Shown here piece after piece: positions 32,500-41,449 of a stretch of 64,000 nt of DNA. The translations under genes were made by a program, and so were the position numbers. Positions within the stretch are counted from its first letter, which is position 1. Every line of letters starts with the position of its first letter. Origin of the DNA: CAITNM01 sp021298215 (lineage in GTDB: Bacteria; Pseudomonadota; Alphaproteobacteria; Paracaedibacterales; CAITNM01); the NCBI GenBank assembly GCA_046309815.1, contig JBKCOJ010000005.1, positions 62,001-126,000 of the forward strand, given 5' to 3'. Below the pieces are notes generated by a model. That model was not told where the DNA came from. It searched no databases and saw only the letters and a program-made list of their open reading frames with translations.

Positions 32500-33760
32500 T
32501 TTGCTTATTTTTCCCTCGACTTTCCTCAGAAATCATTACAATTCTTGCTGTAGACAAAAGCTTATTCAGCAAACGTGATGCTTGCCTTGATAATTCTCTT
32601 TGCTCAAGATTTTCCTTTATCTCCTTGTGGGTTGGCACAGGATCTCTTTCAGGTCTTTCAACGGAACAAACCATATACAAGCCAACAGCTTTATCTTCTT
32701 GTATCGGTCCTGCAACTTGATTGACCGCAACTTTATCTAGGATAATCTGCAAAGGCTCAGGAAAACTTGACATTGGCTGTTTCTCAACTATTGCTGTTTG
32801 ACCATTAGCATCGTTTCCAATTTGTTGAAATTCACCACAGGTTTTCGCTCTTTTTAAATGCGTCACAATCGTTTCTAAAATCATCATATTTTCATCATTC
32901 ATGTCTTCAGGTAGCTGTATCGCTACTTTAGCTACAGACATTTTTTTACTACGAAATGATCCTTGCCCTGCTAACTTTTTATCAATTAACTTAATAATTT
33001 TGTAGGTATTTTGAGTCTCTATTGGCCTCGTAACTTCGCCAACATTCGTATTTTGGACAATTTTAGCAACTTCTTCATCCATCTGACGTGTAGTTTTCCA
33101 CCCCACATAGCCACTTTGCGCACCAAACTGTTGTGCAACTAAACGAAAATTCGTCATTGGCTGGCTGACTTGCATGTGCAGACGGTCTGCATCTTGCTTA
33201 CTTTTTGCACGATTTTTATCATCTATAGGTAAAACTATTTCTATTAACTCATATTGATCAGTTTCAATCACACGAATTACTCTATCGAGCTCCCTTTTTA
33301 TATCGCTATCGCTCAAACGTACATGGCCGCCAAACAAAGCACGGATAAATCTCGTCCATAAAAGCTGAGCTTTCATTCTATTTCTAAGAGTGTCAATTTT
33401 CACCCCCATTCTTTTAAAGCTATCTTGCAGTTGATCCAGCGTCATATTATTTTCTCTAGCAATATTTGCTACTGATTCATCTATTTCTTTCTCTGTAATC
33501 TTAATTCCAGCTTCACTGGCAGAGGATTCTTGTAATTTTTCAATAACAAGATTCTGCAGAACTTGGTGACGCATTGAATCGCGAGATTCTTTAGTGTTTG
33601 CCATATTGAGAGTTGCTATAGCAAAATCTAAGCGCATTTCAAGTTCACGCTCGGTAATAGCACGCTGATTTACAACAGCAGCAATCAGTGCCTGCTCTTG
33701 TCCAGCCACACATATAAAAGAGTTTAATAACAATAGTATTGAAAAGATAAATGCAAACAT
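32459..33760 (-). CDS. surA: Periplasmic peptidyl-prolyl isomerase SurA-like chaperone
   Basis: 433 aa with a Sec signal peptide (FAFIFSILLLLNSFICVAG, cleavage near 20). A SurA-N chaperone domain follows (AAVVNQRAITERELEMRLDF, RHQVLQNLVIEKLQ), then a parvulin-like domain near 170-280 (QYELIEIVLP, FGAQSGYVGWKT, IETQNTYKIIKLIDK) and a second degenerate one to about 400. It escorts beta-barrel proteins, including LptD, through the periplasm. It is divergent from lptF with only a 38-bp gap, so both promoters must overlap. Confidence 0.87.
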   Translation of the reverse strand: MFAFIFSILLLLNSFICVAGQEQALIAAVVNQRAITERELEMRLDFAIATLNMANTKESRDSMRHQVLQNLVIEKLQESSASEAGIKITEKEIDESVANIARENNMTLDQLQDSFKRMGVKIDTLRNRMKAQLLWTRFIRALFGGHVRLSDSDIKRELDRVIRVIETDQYELIEIVLPIDDKNRAKSKQDADRLHMQVSQPMTNFRLVAQQFGAQSGYVGWKTTRQMDEEVAKIVQNTNVGEVTRPIETQNTYKIIKLIDKKLAGQGSFRSKKMSVAKVAIQLPEDMNDENMMILETIVTHLKRAKTCGEFQQIGNDANGQTAIVEKQPMSSFPEPLQIILDKVAVNQVAGPIQEDKAVGLYMVCSVERPERDPVPTHKEIKENLEQRELSRQASRLLNKLLSTARIVMISEESRGKNKQIKKAVSVESGPIP

Positions 33761-33798
33761 CTCTAGGAAAAGCCAAAAATTAATTGTACATATAGAAT

Positions 33799-34926
33799 AT
33801 GTTTATCACGTCGTCATATATTTTTAAACGTCTTTGCACAATAATTGGAATTTTAGTTTCAATTTTGGTAATATTACTTTGGCTGACGCAGTCTTTGCGC
33901 TTCATTGAAGTTATAGTGCATCATGATGTTTCTTTGCAAAGCTACTTTTCCCTGATCATTTATTTATTGCCTGACATGTTTGTAAAGGTAGTACCTATGT
34001 GCATATTGATAGGCTCTTTGATTGCGTTCGGCAAAATGACTTTAGATAATGAATTACAAGTCATGCAAACGCTAGGAAAAAGTCCATGGCAAATTTCAAG
34101 CCCTGGATTAATTCTAGCAAGTCTTCTCACCGTAGCTTTACTTTTTTTAAACATCTTCACTATACCTAGCGCTTATAAAGCCTTTCGCACGCAAGAATTC
34201 CAATTACGCAATCAATTTTCTTCATCAATTGTACGAGAAGGTTCCTTTAACGTCATAAAAAGTTTGACGATTTTTGTTGAAAAGCGCTTAACGCCAAAAG
34301 AATTTCAAGGAATTTTTATCTATGACACAGGAGAACGTTCAGGGCAGAAACAAAAAAGAGCTTATTCTATTTTTGCAAAAGATGGGATATTAAAAAAAAT
34401 CGATAACTCGTATGTATTAATTCTCCATAATGGCATTAGACAAGAAAAGGACACCAAGAATGTTATTCAGTCTTTTGAATTTTCCGAATTAATTTATAAT
34501 CTTGATGAATTTACAACTATTGTGAATTCACGAAGTTTAAAACCATATGAAAAAGATATCCGTGAGCTTTTTCAGATAAATGATGGCGAAAATATTAAAT
34601 TGCAAGCTCGCATGGCTGCAGAGGCGCATCAGCGTATCTTGCTACCTTTTTTGTGCATTATTAATATGCTTATGGTTGCTCTTGTAATGGTCGTAAATCG
34701 CCCATCAAGACGTTTGCGCCGTAAAAGAATGGTATTTCTTATCTTAGGAGGAATATTATTTCAGTGGTTTACACTTAATTTGTTGCAACTGCAAACACGG
34801 TTTCATTTCTCGTCCGTTCTAGCCTATTTATTTATAATTAGTTTTCTATCTCTAGCCATAGCGACTCTGCGCTTTGGAAAATTTCATTGCTATTTACAAA
34901 AGTTGTTTGAAAAATGTGGTATTTAA
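33799..34926 (+). CDS. lptF: LPS export permease LptF
   Basis: 375 aa, YjgP/YjgQ family. N-terminal spans (LCTIIGILVSILVILLWLTQ and VVPMCILIGSLIAFG), the conserved cytoplasmic loop LDNELQVMQTLGKSPWQISS near 77 that couples to LptB, a periplasmic beta-jellyroll (about 140-270) and C-terminal spans (LLPFLCIINMLMVALVMV). With LptG and LptB it extracts LPS from the inner membrane. lptG overlaps by 13 bp. Confidence 0.9.
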   Translation: MFITSSYIFKRLCTIIGILVSILVILLWLTQSLRFIEVIVHHDVSLQSYFSLIIYLLPDMFVKVVPMCILIGSLIAFGKMTLDNELQVMQTLGKSPWQISSPGLILASLLTVALLFLNIFTIPSAYKAFRTQEFQLRNQFSSSIVREGSFNVIKSLTIFVEKRLTPKEFQGIFIYDTGERSGQKQKRAYSIFAKDGILKKIDNSYVLILHNGIRQEKDTKNVIQSFEFSELIYNLDEFTTIVNSRSLKPYEKDIRELFQINDGENIKLQARMAAEAHQRILLPFLCIINMLMVALVMVVNRPSRRLRRKRMVFLILGGILFQWFTLNLLQLQTRFHFSSVLAYLFIISFLSLAIATLRFGKFHCYLQKLFEKCGI

Positions 34927-36005
34927 TTTCAACTCTTAATAGATATATGTGCAGAACATTTTTGTTCTGGTTCTTCATCGTATTTCTTACCGTAACTCTT
35001 ATTATCAGTTTTTTTGAAATGGTTGACCTTACAAAGCGCACCATGCAGCATGATATACCATTCTCTATGCTTTTTCAGATGGCATTTTTAAAATTGCCCA
35101 AACTTCTGGATAGTTTATTACCTTCTATCACCTTTTTTGCTGCTCTCGGTTGCTTCTTGCGACTAGCACAATCTCAAAATTTTGTTGTAATATCTAGCTT
35201 TGGCATATCTAAATCTCAATTCTTATCCGGCCTCTCTGTCGTTATTGTATTATTGGGAGCCCTCAACATTATAGTCATTGATCCAATTAGAGCAGTTCTT
35301 TTTGAGAGGATGGTCGTGCTGGAAGAAAAACTCTTTCAAAAAAAATCTTACAGCATTTCTTTTACAGACACAGGATTATGGCTAAAGGAAAATTTACCAA
35401 CTTCGCAAAACATTATTCATGCGAAAAATTTCAACGTCTCGCAAAAGCAATTCAATGATTTAATAATTTTTCAATTTCATAAAAATGGTGAATTCCTAAG
35501 AAGAGTAGATGCGAAATCAGCAATATTAACACCTAACCTTTGGCATATGAATGATGTAACTATCATTACCAATCATAAGCAAGAAAATTTTGATAACCAT
35601 GCAGAACCTACCACCATTACCATGGAGCAGATTCAGCAATCAACCGCCCCACCCGAAACAATCTCATTTTTTCAAATGCCTATTTTTATAAAAATGCTAG
35701 AAGAAGCAGGCTTAAATGCAAATGCGTATAAAATGCTCTGGCACCAGCAAATTGCCAAAATCGCCATGATGATGAGTCTAGTATTGCTAGCCTCTAGCTT
35801 TTGCTTAGTTTCAACTAGGAATAAATCTTTTGGAATTATTTTTGGAGTTAGCATTATATTTTCGTTTATTATGCATTTTTTTCAGCAGATTATATATGCC
35901 TTTGGTATAGCAAATAAAATCCCCATCATTGCAGCAGCTTGGATTCCTTCTGTTATAACTTTTATTAGCGCCTATTGGTTAAATATTGTTTTAGATGACC
36001 GTTAA
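34914..36005 (+). CDS. lptG: LPS export permease LptG
   Basis: 363 aa, paired with LptF. Spans near residues 14-34 (LFWFFIVFLTVTLIISFFEM) and 62-80, coupling loop QNFVVISSFGISKSQFLSG near 90, periplasmic domain 125-265, and three C-terminal spans (IAKIAMMMSLVLLASSFCLV, IIFGVSIIFSFIMHFF). Presence of lptFG and lpxB shows that the cell makes and exports LPS. The stop is one base from the convergent rpoN stop. Confidence 0.9.
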   Translation: MWYLISTLNRYMCRTFLFWFFIVFLTVTLIISFFEMVDLTKRTMQHDIPFSMLFQMAFLKLPKLLDSLLPSITFFAALGCFLRLAQSQNFVVISSFGISKSQFLSGLSVVIVLLGALNIIVIDPIRAVLFERMVVLEEKLFQKKSYSISFTDTGLWLKENLPTSQNIIHAKNFNVSQKQFNDLIIFQFHKNGEFLRRVDAKSAILTPNLWHMNDVTIITNHKQENFDNHAEPTTITMEQIQQSTAPPETISFFQMPIFIKMLEEAGLNANAYKMLWHQQIAKIAMMMSLVLLASSFCLVSTRNKSFGIIFGVSIIFSFIMHFFQQIIYAFGIANKIPIIAAAWIPSVITFISAYWLNIVLDDR

Positions 36006-36006
36006 G

Positions 36007-37362
36007 CTAAGCTTTTTTTAATCCCAACGTGTAGCAGTTTCGTCTTTCTTGTGAAGAAGGAATTTTAAGAATTTTTCGATATTTAGAAATTGTTCTTCTT
36101 GCAACAAGCATTCCTTTTTCACTAAGCTTTCCAACCAATTGCTCATCAGATAGGGGAGCCTTCTGCGATTCATGCTTTACCAGATCAACAATTGCATTTT
36201 GAACAGATTTTGCAGAAACGTCCTCTGTTCCTTCAGAAATCGATCTAATTGATTGACTAAAGAAGAATTTTAATTCAAACGTGCCTCTAGGAGTACTCAC
36301 ATATTTTGCTGTGGTAATTCTGCTGACTGTACTTTCATGCATATCTAACTGATCTGCAATTGTTTTTAAGGTTAAGGATTTTAATCCAAGAATTCCTTTT
36401 GAAAAAAACTCTTGCTGATGCTGGGCTATTGCATTGCCAACACGTTTTAGCGTCATCAATCGCTGGTTCAGGGCTTGCATCAGCCAATTTGCATGGGCAA
36501 ATTTTGCTTGTAAAAATTGTTTTTCTTCTGGCTTTACTAATTTATCGCGCAACTCATGGTAGTATGAACTATTTAATAATACTTGAGGAATAGCACTCAC
36601 ATTAAGCTCAAAAACAAACTGATTATTTTCATTTTTTCGAATAAAGCCATCTGGAATTACGTGATCTTGGTCAACGTTTGTCAAAAAGCTAGAAGATGGG
36701 CGAGGATTTAGCTCTCGCAGAACTGCTAAACAGTTTTGCAACTGACTAATGTCTAAATTACATTTTCGTGCAAGCACATTAGGATTTTCTTGCAACAAGC
36801 TTTCAAGATTAATCAATAAGACATCTATTTCATCAGTTAATGCGTTTTTTTCCCTAAGCTGCACTCTTAAGCATTCTTCAATATTTCTTGAAAATACACC
36901 AACAGGATCAAATTTTTGCATGATACCTATCATTTTTTCAACAAGATCAAAGCTAACATTAAATTGTTCCGCAATCTCTTGCGCCTCAACATCTAAATAT
37001 CCGTGAGAGTTTAGGCAATTAATAAGTACTAGACCAACCTTATATTCGTCTTCATTATCAACTACCAACGAAAGCTGTAATTGCAGATAATCTTGTAGTG
37101 TTTGCTCATAACGCAAACGAGGATTTTGAGTATTTCCTTCTTGCATAGGATCACGTTCAGCAATCTGGAGAGGTTCGCTGACACTATCATTATCATAATC
37201 GGAAGAAAACTCTTGATTACTCTCATCAGCAGCGGTAAAGGACTGCTCATTGCTTTCAGAAATTAATAATGGATTTTCTTCAACTTGCTCATTTATATAA
37301 GCACTAAGCTCCGTCACTGATAATTGCAACAAACGAATTGCCTGTTGAAGTCTCGGTGTCAT
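36007..37362 (-). CDS. rpoN: RNA polymerase sigma-54 factor RpoN, N-terminus unusually short
   Basis: 451 aa. Region I starts directly at MTPRLQQAIRLLQLSVTELS. An acidic region II (residues 40-75), core-binding domain, HTH (GLKSLTLKTIADQLDMHEST near 325, SRITTAKYVSTPRGTF) and a C-terminal RpoN box VARRTISKYRKILKIP (consensus ARRTVAKYRE) are all present. Family members have about 13-17 residues before MTP. Here the in-frame codons upstream read IQGFLQPLA, which also looks like sigma-54, but they contain no ATG, GTG or TTG before a TAG. No sigma-54 activator is in the window. Confidence 0.92.
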   Translation of the reverse strand: MTPRLQQAIRLLQLSVTELSAYINEQVEENPLLISESNEQSFTAADESNQEFSSDYDNDSVSEPLQIAERDPMQEGNTQNPRLRYEQTLQDYLQLQLSLVVDNEDEYKVGLVLINCLNSHGYLDVEAQEIAEQFNVSFDLVEKMIGIMQKFDPVGVFSRNIEECLRVQLREKNALTDEIDVLLINLESLLQENPNVLARKCNLDISQLQNCLAVLRELNPRPSSSFLTNVDQDHVIPDGFIRKNENNQFVFELNVSAIPQVLLNSSYYHELRDKLVKPEEKQFLQAKFAHANWLMQALNQRLMTLKRVGNAIAQHQQEFFSKGILGLKSLTLKTIADQLDMHESTVSRITTAKYVSTPRGTFELKFFFSQSIRSISEGTEDVSAKSVQNAIVDLVKHESQKAPLSDEQLVGKLSEKGMLVARRTISKYRKILKIPSSQERRNCYTLGLKKA

Positions 37363-37534
37363 TGCTAGGGGTTGCAGAAACCCTTGTATCTATGTTTTGT
37401 CCTATTCTCATAGGGTCCATAATACCTAAAAAATCTTACCAATATGTAAATAGTTATTAAAATTTTAAATAAATAATTATATATATCGATATTTATTAAT
37501 AATGAAAATAATTAAAAATAGGTGACCTGTATTG

Positions 37535-38677
37535 TTATTTTTTTAAAGATTGATAAAAAGCAGCATAGTTTTTAGCGCACTCTATTAGTGTAAAACGTTG
37601 CTCTATTTTTTCTTTACCTGCTGCTCCAAATTTTATGCGAGATTCTGGTGATAAAGCTAATTTTAATAATGAATCTGCTAGCGCTACAGGATTTTTTGAC
37701 TCAACAACAAAGCCTGTGTGCTCATTAGCGACGGCTTCAGCATTGCCACCAACATTTGTTACAACCATAGGCAAGCCCGCCGCCATTCCTTCTAAAATAG
37801 CGTTGGAAAATCCCTCTTCATGAGAGCATAAAATTCCAATATCTGATGCACTTAAAAGTGATGGCGTATCTAGTCTTTTTCCAAGAAATCTCACATGATC
37901 TTTTATGCGTAAAGCTTCTGCTTGCACTTCCAGTTGCTCCTGTATACCAGCATCATAGCCAACACAAAGTAATTTCCATTTTGTAGGCAGCTTTAAATAA
38001 ATTCTTCCCAGAGCATTTAAAAGATCTTCATGACCTTTATACGGAATCAGATTAGCAACGATAATAAATATTAAAGATTCTTGGTCGAGGCCCAGACTTT
38101 TCCGCAATTCCTTTTTTGATGGCAAATTTTGAAAGGGAGACAAGTCTATGCCATTATAAACAAGATCAACTTTTTTCTTTTGAAATCCTTCTTCGTACAG
38201 TTGCTCTACTACAGCCTGGCTGTTACCTAAAGCCTTACTGGTAAACTTGTGCATAAAACGCTCCAACTTTCCAAGAAATGGGCGACGTTTTTGATAATTA
38301 CTTAAACTCCTGCGGCTCATTATAAAAAAACCGGGAAAGAATGTAAGGCAAGCAGCAACAGCAGTAAATAAATAAGCCTCTGGTAAAAATGCATGACGAA
38401 TAGTTCGCCTATCTCTTAAAAAGCCTGTCATAAGCCTAGTTAAGGAAATAATAAAACGAATAATTTTACGTGGAAAGGACGGCATCCGATCAAGATTTGG
38501 CCCGAGGCTAACGCGAATATTCGCTTTATCAAAAATTGGTTTTAAAGGAGCTTTATCAGATAGCACCAGCACACGAACTGATATTCCCATCGATTTAAGA
38601 ACAGGCAATACTTGACTTAAGTGGCGTTCAGCTCCCCCTATTTCCAAGCTTCCAATAATAAATTCAATTTCGATCAT
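37535..38677 (-). CDS. Glycosyltransferase, GT4 family
   Basis: 380 aa from ATG 38677, which overlaps the pth stop as ATGA; an ATG at 38698 lies within pth. GT-B motifs: FIIGSLEIGGAERHLSQVLP at 6-25 (acceptor-side Gly-Gly), IFIIVANLIPYKGHEDLLNA near 205 with a basic donor-site Lys, VRFLGKRLDTPSLL near 255 and the E(x7)E-type SHEEGFSNAILEGMAAGLPM near 280. Coupled to pth and separate from the main polysaccharide cluster, it may act in LPS core synthesis. Donor and acceptor are unknown. Confidence 0.87.
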   Translation of the reverse strand: MIEIEFIIGSLEIGGAERHLSQVLPVLKSMGISVRVLVLSDKAPLKPIFDKANIRVSLGPNLDRMPSFPRKIIRFIISLTRLMTGFLRDRRTIRHAFLPEAYLFTAVAACLTFFPGFFIMSRRSLSNYQKRRPFLGKLERFMHKFTSKALGNSQAVVEQLYEEGFQKKKVDLVYNGIDLSPFQNLPSKKELRKSLGLDQESLIFIIVANLIPYKGHEDLLNALGRIYLKLPTKWKLLCVGYDAGIQEQLEVQAEALRIKDHVRFLGKRLDTPSLLSASDIGILCSHEEGFSNAILEGMAAGLPMVVTNVGGNAEAVANEHTGFVVESKNPVALADSLLKLALSPESRIKFGAAGKEKIEQRFTLIECAKNYAAFYQSLKK

Positions 38678-39231
38678 GTTGCCAAACGTTTTATCCATTC
38701 ATCTGGCTTTTCTGATAGCAAAGAACCAAATTCTTGAGAAATTTTGTTTAAAAGATTTATTAACCAATCATGATCTGCAGAAGGAAATGCAGACAATACA
38801 TAAGGTGTAACCAAATGTCTTTCACCAGGGTGTCCAATACCTAATCGCAAGCGCCAATAAGCATTACCAATACATTGATCTATACTTTTAAGCCCATTAT
38901 GCCCACCTGCTCCCCCGCCAAATTTTACTTTAACCTGACCTGGAATAAGATCCAGATCATCATGAATTACAATAAGCTGCTCGGGTTTAAGTTTATAAAA
39001 AGCCATGATCTGCTGTACTGCTTGACCGGATAAATTCATAAATGTTTGCGGTTTTAAGAGCCCTACCGGCATATTGTTAATTTTATGCTCACTGTATTCG
39101 CTTTTAAATTTTTTTGAAAAACTAGGAAAATTATAAGAACGAGCCACAGCATCGATAACCATAAAACCAATGTTGTGACGCGTCATCAAATATTGTTGGC
39201 CTGGATTTCCCAGACCAACGCATAATAACAT
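38674..39231 (-). CDS. pth: Peptidyl-tRNA hydrolase
   Basis: 185 aa. Conserved Asn in VGLGNPGQQYLMTRHNIGF (Asn8) with catalytic His19 in the same segment, NLSGQAVQQIM near 66, Asp in IVIHDDLDLIPGQVKVKFGG near 93 and GGAGGHNGLKSI near 107. It recycles peptidyl-tRNAs that fall off ribosomes. It follows rplY by 10 bp, the standard bacterial rplY-pth pair. Confidence 0.96.
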   Translation of the reverse strand: MLLCVGLGNPGQQYLMTRHNIGFMVIDAVARSYNFPSFSKKFKSEYSEHKINNMPVGLLKPQTFMNLSGQAVQQIMAFYKLKPEQLIVIHDDLDLIPGQVKVKFGGGAGGHNGLKSIDQCIGNAYWRLRLGIGHPGERHLVTPYVLSAFPSADHDWLINLLNKISQEFGSLLSEKPDEWIKRLAT

Positions 39232-39241
39232 AATAAACTGC

Positions 39242-39859
39242 CTAAGCTTCTGGCGCTGCTTCTACTGCAGTCTCTTGGCTCTCTTCTTCGCTGCCACTTG
39301 GAGGAACAATAGTAACAAGAGTGTAGTCACGAGAAGCATGTGCTGCCTTTACTCCACTTGGCAACTCAATTGAATCAAGATGTACGCTTTGGTTAATATT
39401 CATGCCTGTCAAATCGATCGTGATTTTCTCAGGTATTGAATGTGCTGGGCAAACAACTTCGAGGTTATGAATAATAATGTTTAGCATGCCGCCAAGCTTT
39501 ATTCCAGGCGCTTTATCTTCATTAATATATTCAACGGGAATTGAAACATGAATTTTTGAATCTTTATCCACGCGCTGAAAATCTACATGCAACGCAATAT
39601 CTGTTACTGGATGAAATTGTACATCACGGGCAATTACTTGCACCTTAGATTTACCCATATCCATTGTGTAAACGCGACTAAAAAACCCTGGTCGTTGCAG
39701 CTCAAGATTCACATTTTTCAGGTCAATCGCTATAGACAAGGGCTCATCCTTGCCACCATAAATGATACCCGGTATTTTCCCTTCACGGCGCAAAGCGCGA
39801 GCAACTCCTGTGCCTGTACCTTGGCGTTCTTCAGCTTGCAATGCGTTGGCTTGTGCCAT
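39242..39859 (-). CDS. rplY: Ribosomal protein bL25, CTC form
   Basis: 205 aa, long TL5/CTC type. Residues 1-95 form the 5S-rRNA-binding domain (GVARALRREGKIPGIIYGG, VIARDVQFHPVTDIALHVDF); the rest is the CTC beta domain (SIPVEYINEDKAPGIKLGG, LEVVCPAHSIPEKITIDL) with an acidic tail EESQETAVEAAPEA. A TAGGAG ribosome binding site lies upstream. Its upstream 270-bp gap to the next plus-strand gene holds only AT-rich DNA with a TATAAT at a plausible distance and no other structure I can name. Confidence 0.95.
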   Translation of the reverse strand: MAQANALQAEERQGTGTGVARALRREGKIPGIIYGGKDEPLSIAIDLKNVNLELQRPGFFSRVYTMDMGKSKVQVIARDVQFHPVTDIALHVDFQRVDKDSKIHVSIPVEYINEDKAPGIKLGGMLNIIIHNLEVVCPAHSIPEKITIDLTGMNINQSVHLDSIELPSGVKAAHASRDYTLVTIVPPSGSEEESQETAVEAAPEA

Positions 39860-40129
39860 GATAACTCCTAAAATTTTTATATTTCAAATTATATTAGCTA
39901 TTTCTACAGATTTTTCATTTTTTTTTCAAGGCAATTTTGTGAAAATCGACCAAACTACCTAAAGGAAACTTGTTTTTAGCATCATTTTTTGATATCATAA
40001 AACTTATAAATTACAAGTATCAAAAAACGTTGAAGCGCATACTTCCTACTCGATAATAAGCCCAGTCTCTCCCTTCGTTTTAGAAGGGTTGATGTTGTAT
40101 TGCTCAAATTTTCAAGTATAGGATGTTTT

Positions 40130-41329
40130 ATGATAAATGTTTCAACGCCAGCACTTTGGCTAATCGTTCTTATCGTTGGGTTACCCCAGCTTTCAGAAAC
40201 TGTTTACACCCCTTCTCTACCAGCAATTGCTGAAACCTTAAAAGTAAAAGATGAATGGGTAGAGTATACTCTCACCATTTACCTGCTCAGTTTTGGCCTA
40301 GGCACTTTATTTTGGGGAATATTATCTGATAAAAAAGGTAGAAAACCTTGCATGTTAACGGGCTTCCTTTTCTATATATTAGGGTCTTTAGGCTGCTATT
40401 TCTCTGATTCGTATTTCTTATTGATGTTAAGTCGCTTTATCCAAGGTTTTGGAGGCAGCGTAGGCAGCATACTAGGCCAAGCCGTTTGTCGTGATTCTTT
40501 TCACGGACCTTCCTTAGGCAAAGCATATTCATTGATCGGTTGCAGTCTAGCATTTTTCCCTGCTCTTGGGCCTTTGGTCGGAGGATTTATCACCCAACAA
40601 TGGGGATGGCCAATCATTTTCCTATTTTTAATTATTTTTGGGGGTTCTGTAAGCATAGTGACTTTTTTTAAACTACCCGAAACCCTTAATCAGAGTAATA
40701 AGAAATTACTAAAACTCCTTCCTTTATTTTTACAGCTTTCTAAAGATTCTAAGGTGTTAGGTCATGGATTATTAGTAGCAGGATGCTGCGGAATAAGCTT
40801 TAGCTACTACGCTGAGGGACCCTTTTATTTCATTGAATTTTTAGGGCTTTCCCCAAGCGAATATGGCCAAACCTTCTTACTTATCGCAATTATTAGCGTG
40901 ATTGGAAGCTTAATATCAAAGAAACTTCAGGATCACTATAAGCCAGAAAAAATAGTGAAGTATGGGATTATACTAATGATAACTGTAAGCTTCATATGGG
41001 TAGCTTTGACGCTTTGCTTAACCTTTATAAAGTTCTCCCCTAATTTAATAATCGCCATCAGCTTAGCTTGCATTGCCGGCATTATGGCTGGGATTGCTAT
41101 AGTCACTCCAAATACTCTTGCTTTAGCATTAAAGGGCTATAAGCATTCCATAGGTAGCGCCTCTTCTTTATTTGGCTTTTATTATTATACTCTGATTTCA
41201 CTTTTCACTTTTGGTATGGGCGTCGCACACAACGGTACGCTTTTACCCATGCCCTTATACTTCTTAATGATTTCAGGAATAATGTTAATTGCATTTCGTT
41301 TTATTCTTCTGAAGAGATCCACTAATTAA
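40130..41329 (+). CDS. MFS drug-resistance transporter, Bcr/CflA-like
   Basis: 399 aa from ATG 40130 (AGGA 7 bp upstream; a TTG at 40100 is less likely). Twelve hydrophobic spans with motif A between spans 2 and 3 (GILSDKKGRKPCMLTG near 68), span-4 arginine LSRFIQGFGGSVGSILGQAV near 104, and the span-5 motif C-like stretch AFFPALGPLVGGFI near 140. A proton-coupled efflux or metabolite importer of the 12-TM DHA1 type. Substrate unknown; in intracellular bacteria such proteins can also import host metabolites. Confidence 0.85.
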   Translation: MINVSTPALWLIVLIVGLPQLSETVYTPSLPAIAETLKVKDEWVEYTLTIYLLSFGLGTLFWGILSDKKGRKPCMLTGFLFYILGSLGCYFSDSYFLLMLSRFIQGFGGSVGSILGQAVCRDSFHGPSLGKAYSLIGCSLAFFPALGPLVGGFITQQWGWPIIFLFLIIFGGSVSIVTFFKLPETLNQSNKKLLKLLPLFLQLSKDSKVLGHGLLVAGCCGISFSYYAEGPFYFIEFLGLSPSEYGQTFLLIAIISVIGSLISKKLQDHYKPEKIVKYGIILMITVSFIWVALTLCLTFIKFSPNLIIAISLACIAGIMAGIAIVTPNTLALALKGYKHSIGSASSLFGFYYYTLISLFTFGMGVAHNGTLLPMPLYFLMISGIMLIAFRFILLKRSTN

Positions 41330-41337
41330 TAAAAATA

Positions 41338-41362
41338 CCTCTCTTGTCTAGCACAGGAGAGG
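41338..41362. promoter_or_regulatory. Strong hairpin in the leader of the NhaC-type antiporter gene
   Basis: CCTCTCTTGT-CTAGC-ACAGGAGAGG is a 10-bp stem with one wobble, in the 120-bp gap between two plus-strand genes. The plus strand has no T-tract after it; the minus strand does (TATTTTTATT), so it could be a minus-oriented terminator or, on the plus strand, a structured mRNA leader. A smaller GGC...GCC hairpin follows at about 41361-41374. Confidence 0.4.
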
Positions 41363-41449
41363 CATAAACTTGCCTGGATAAGACTACTGTGTTAGCCTTA
41401 ACTACTCTATGGGTTGCACAACTCAACCTTCTTCAAACTTAAGAGAATT

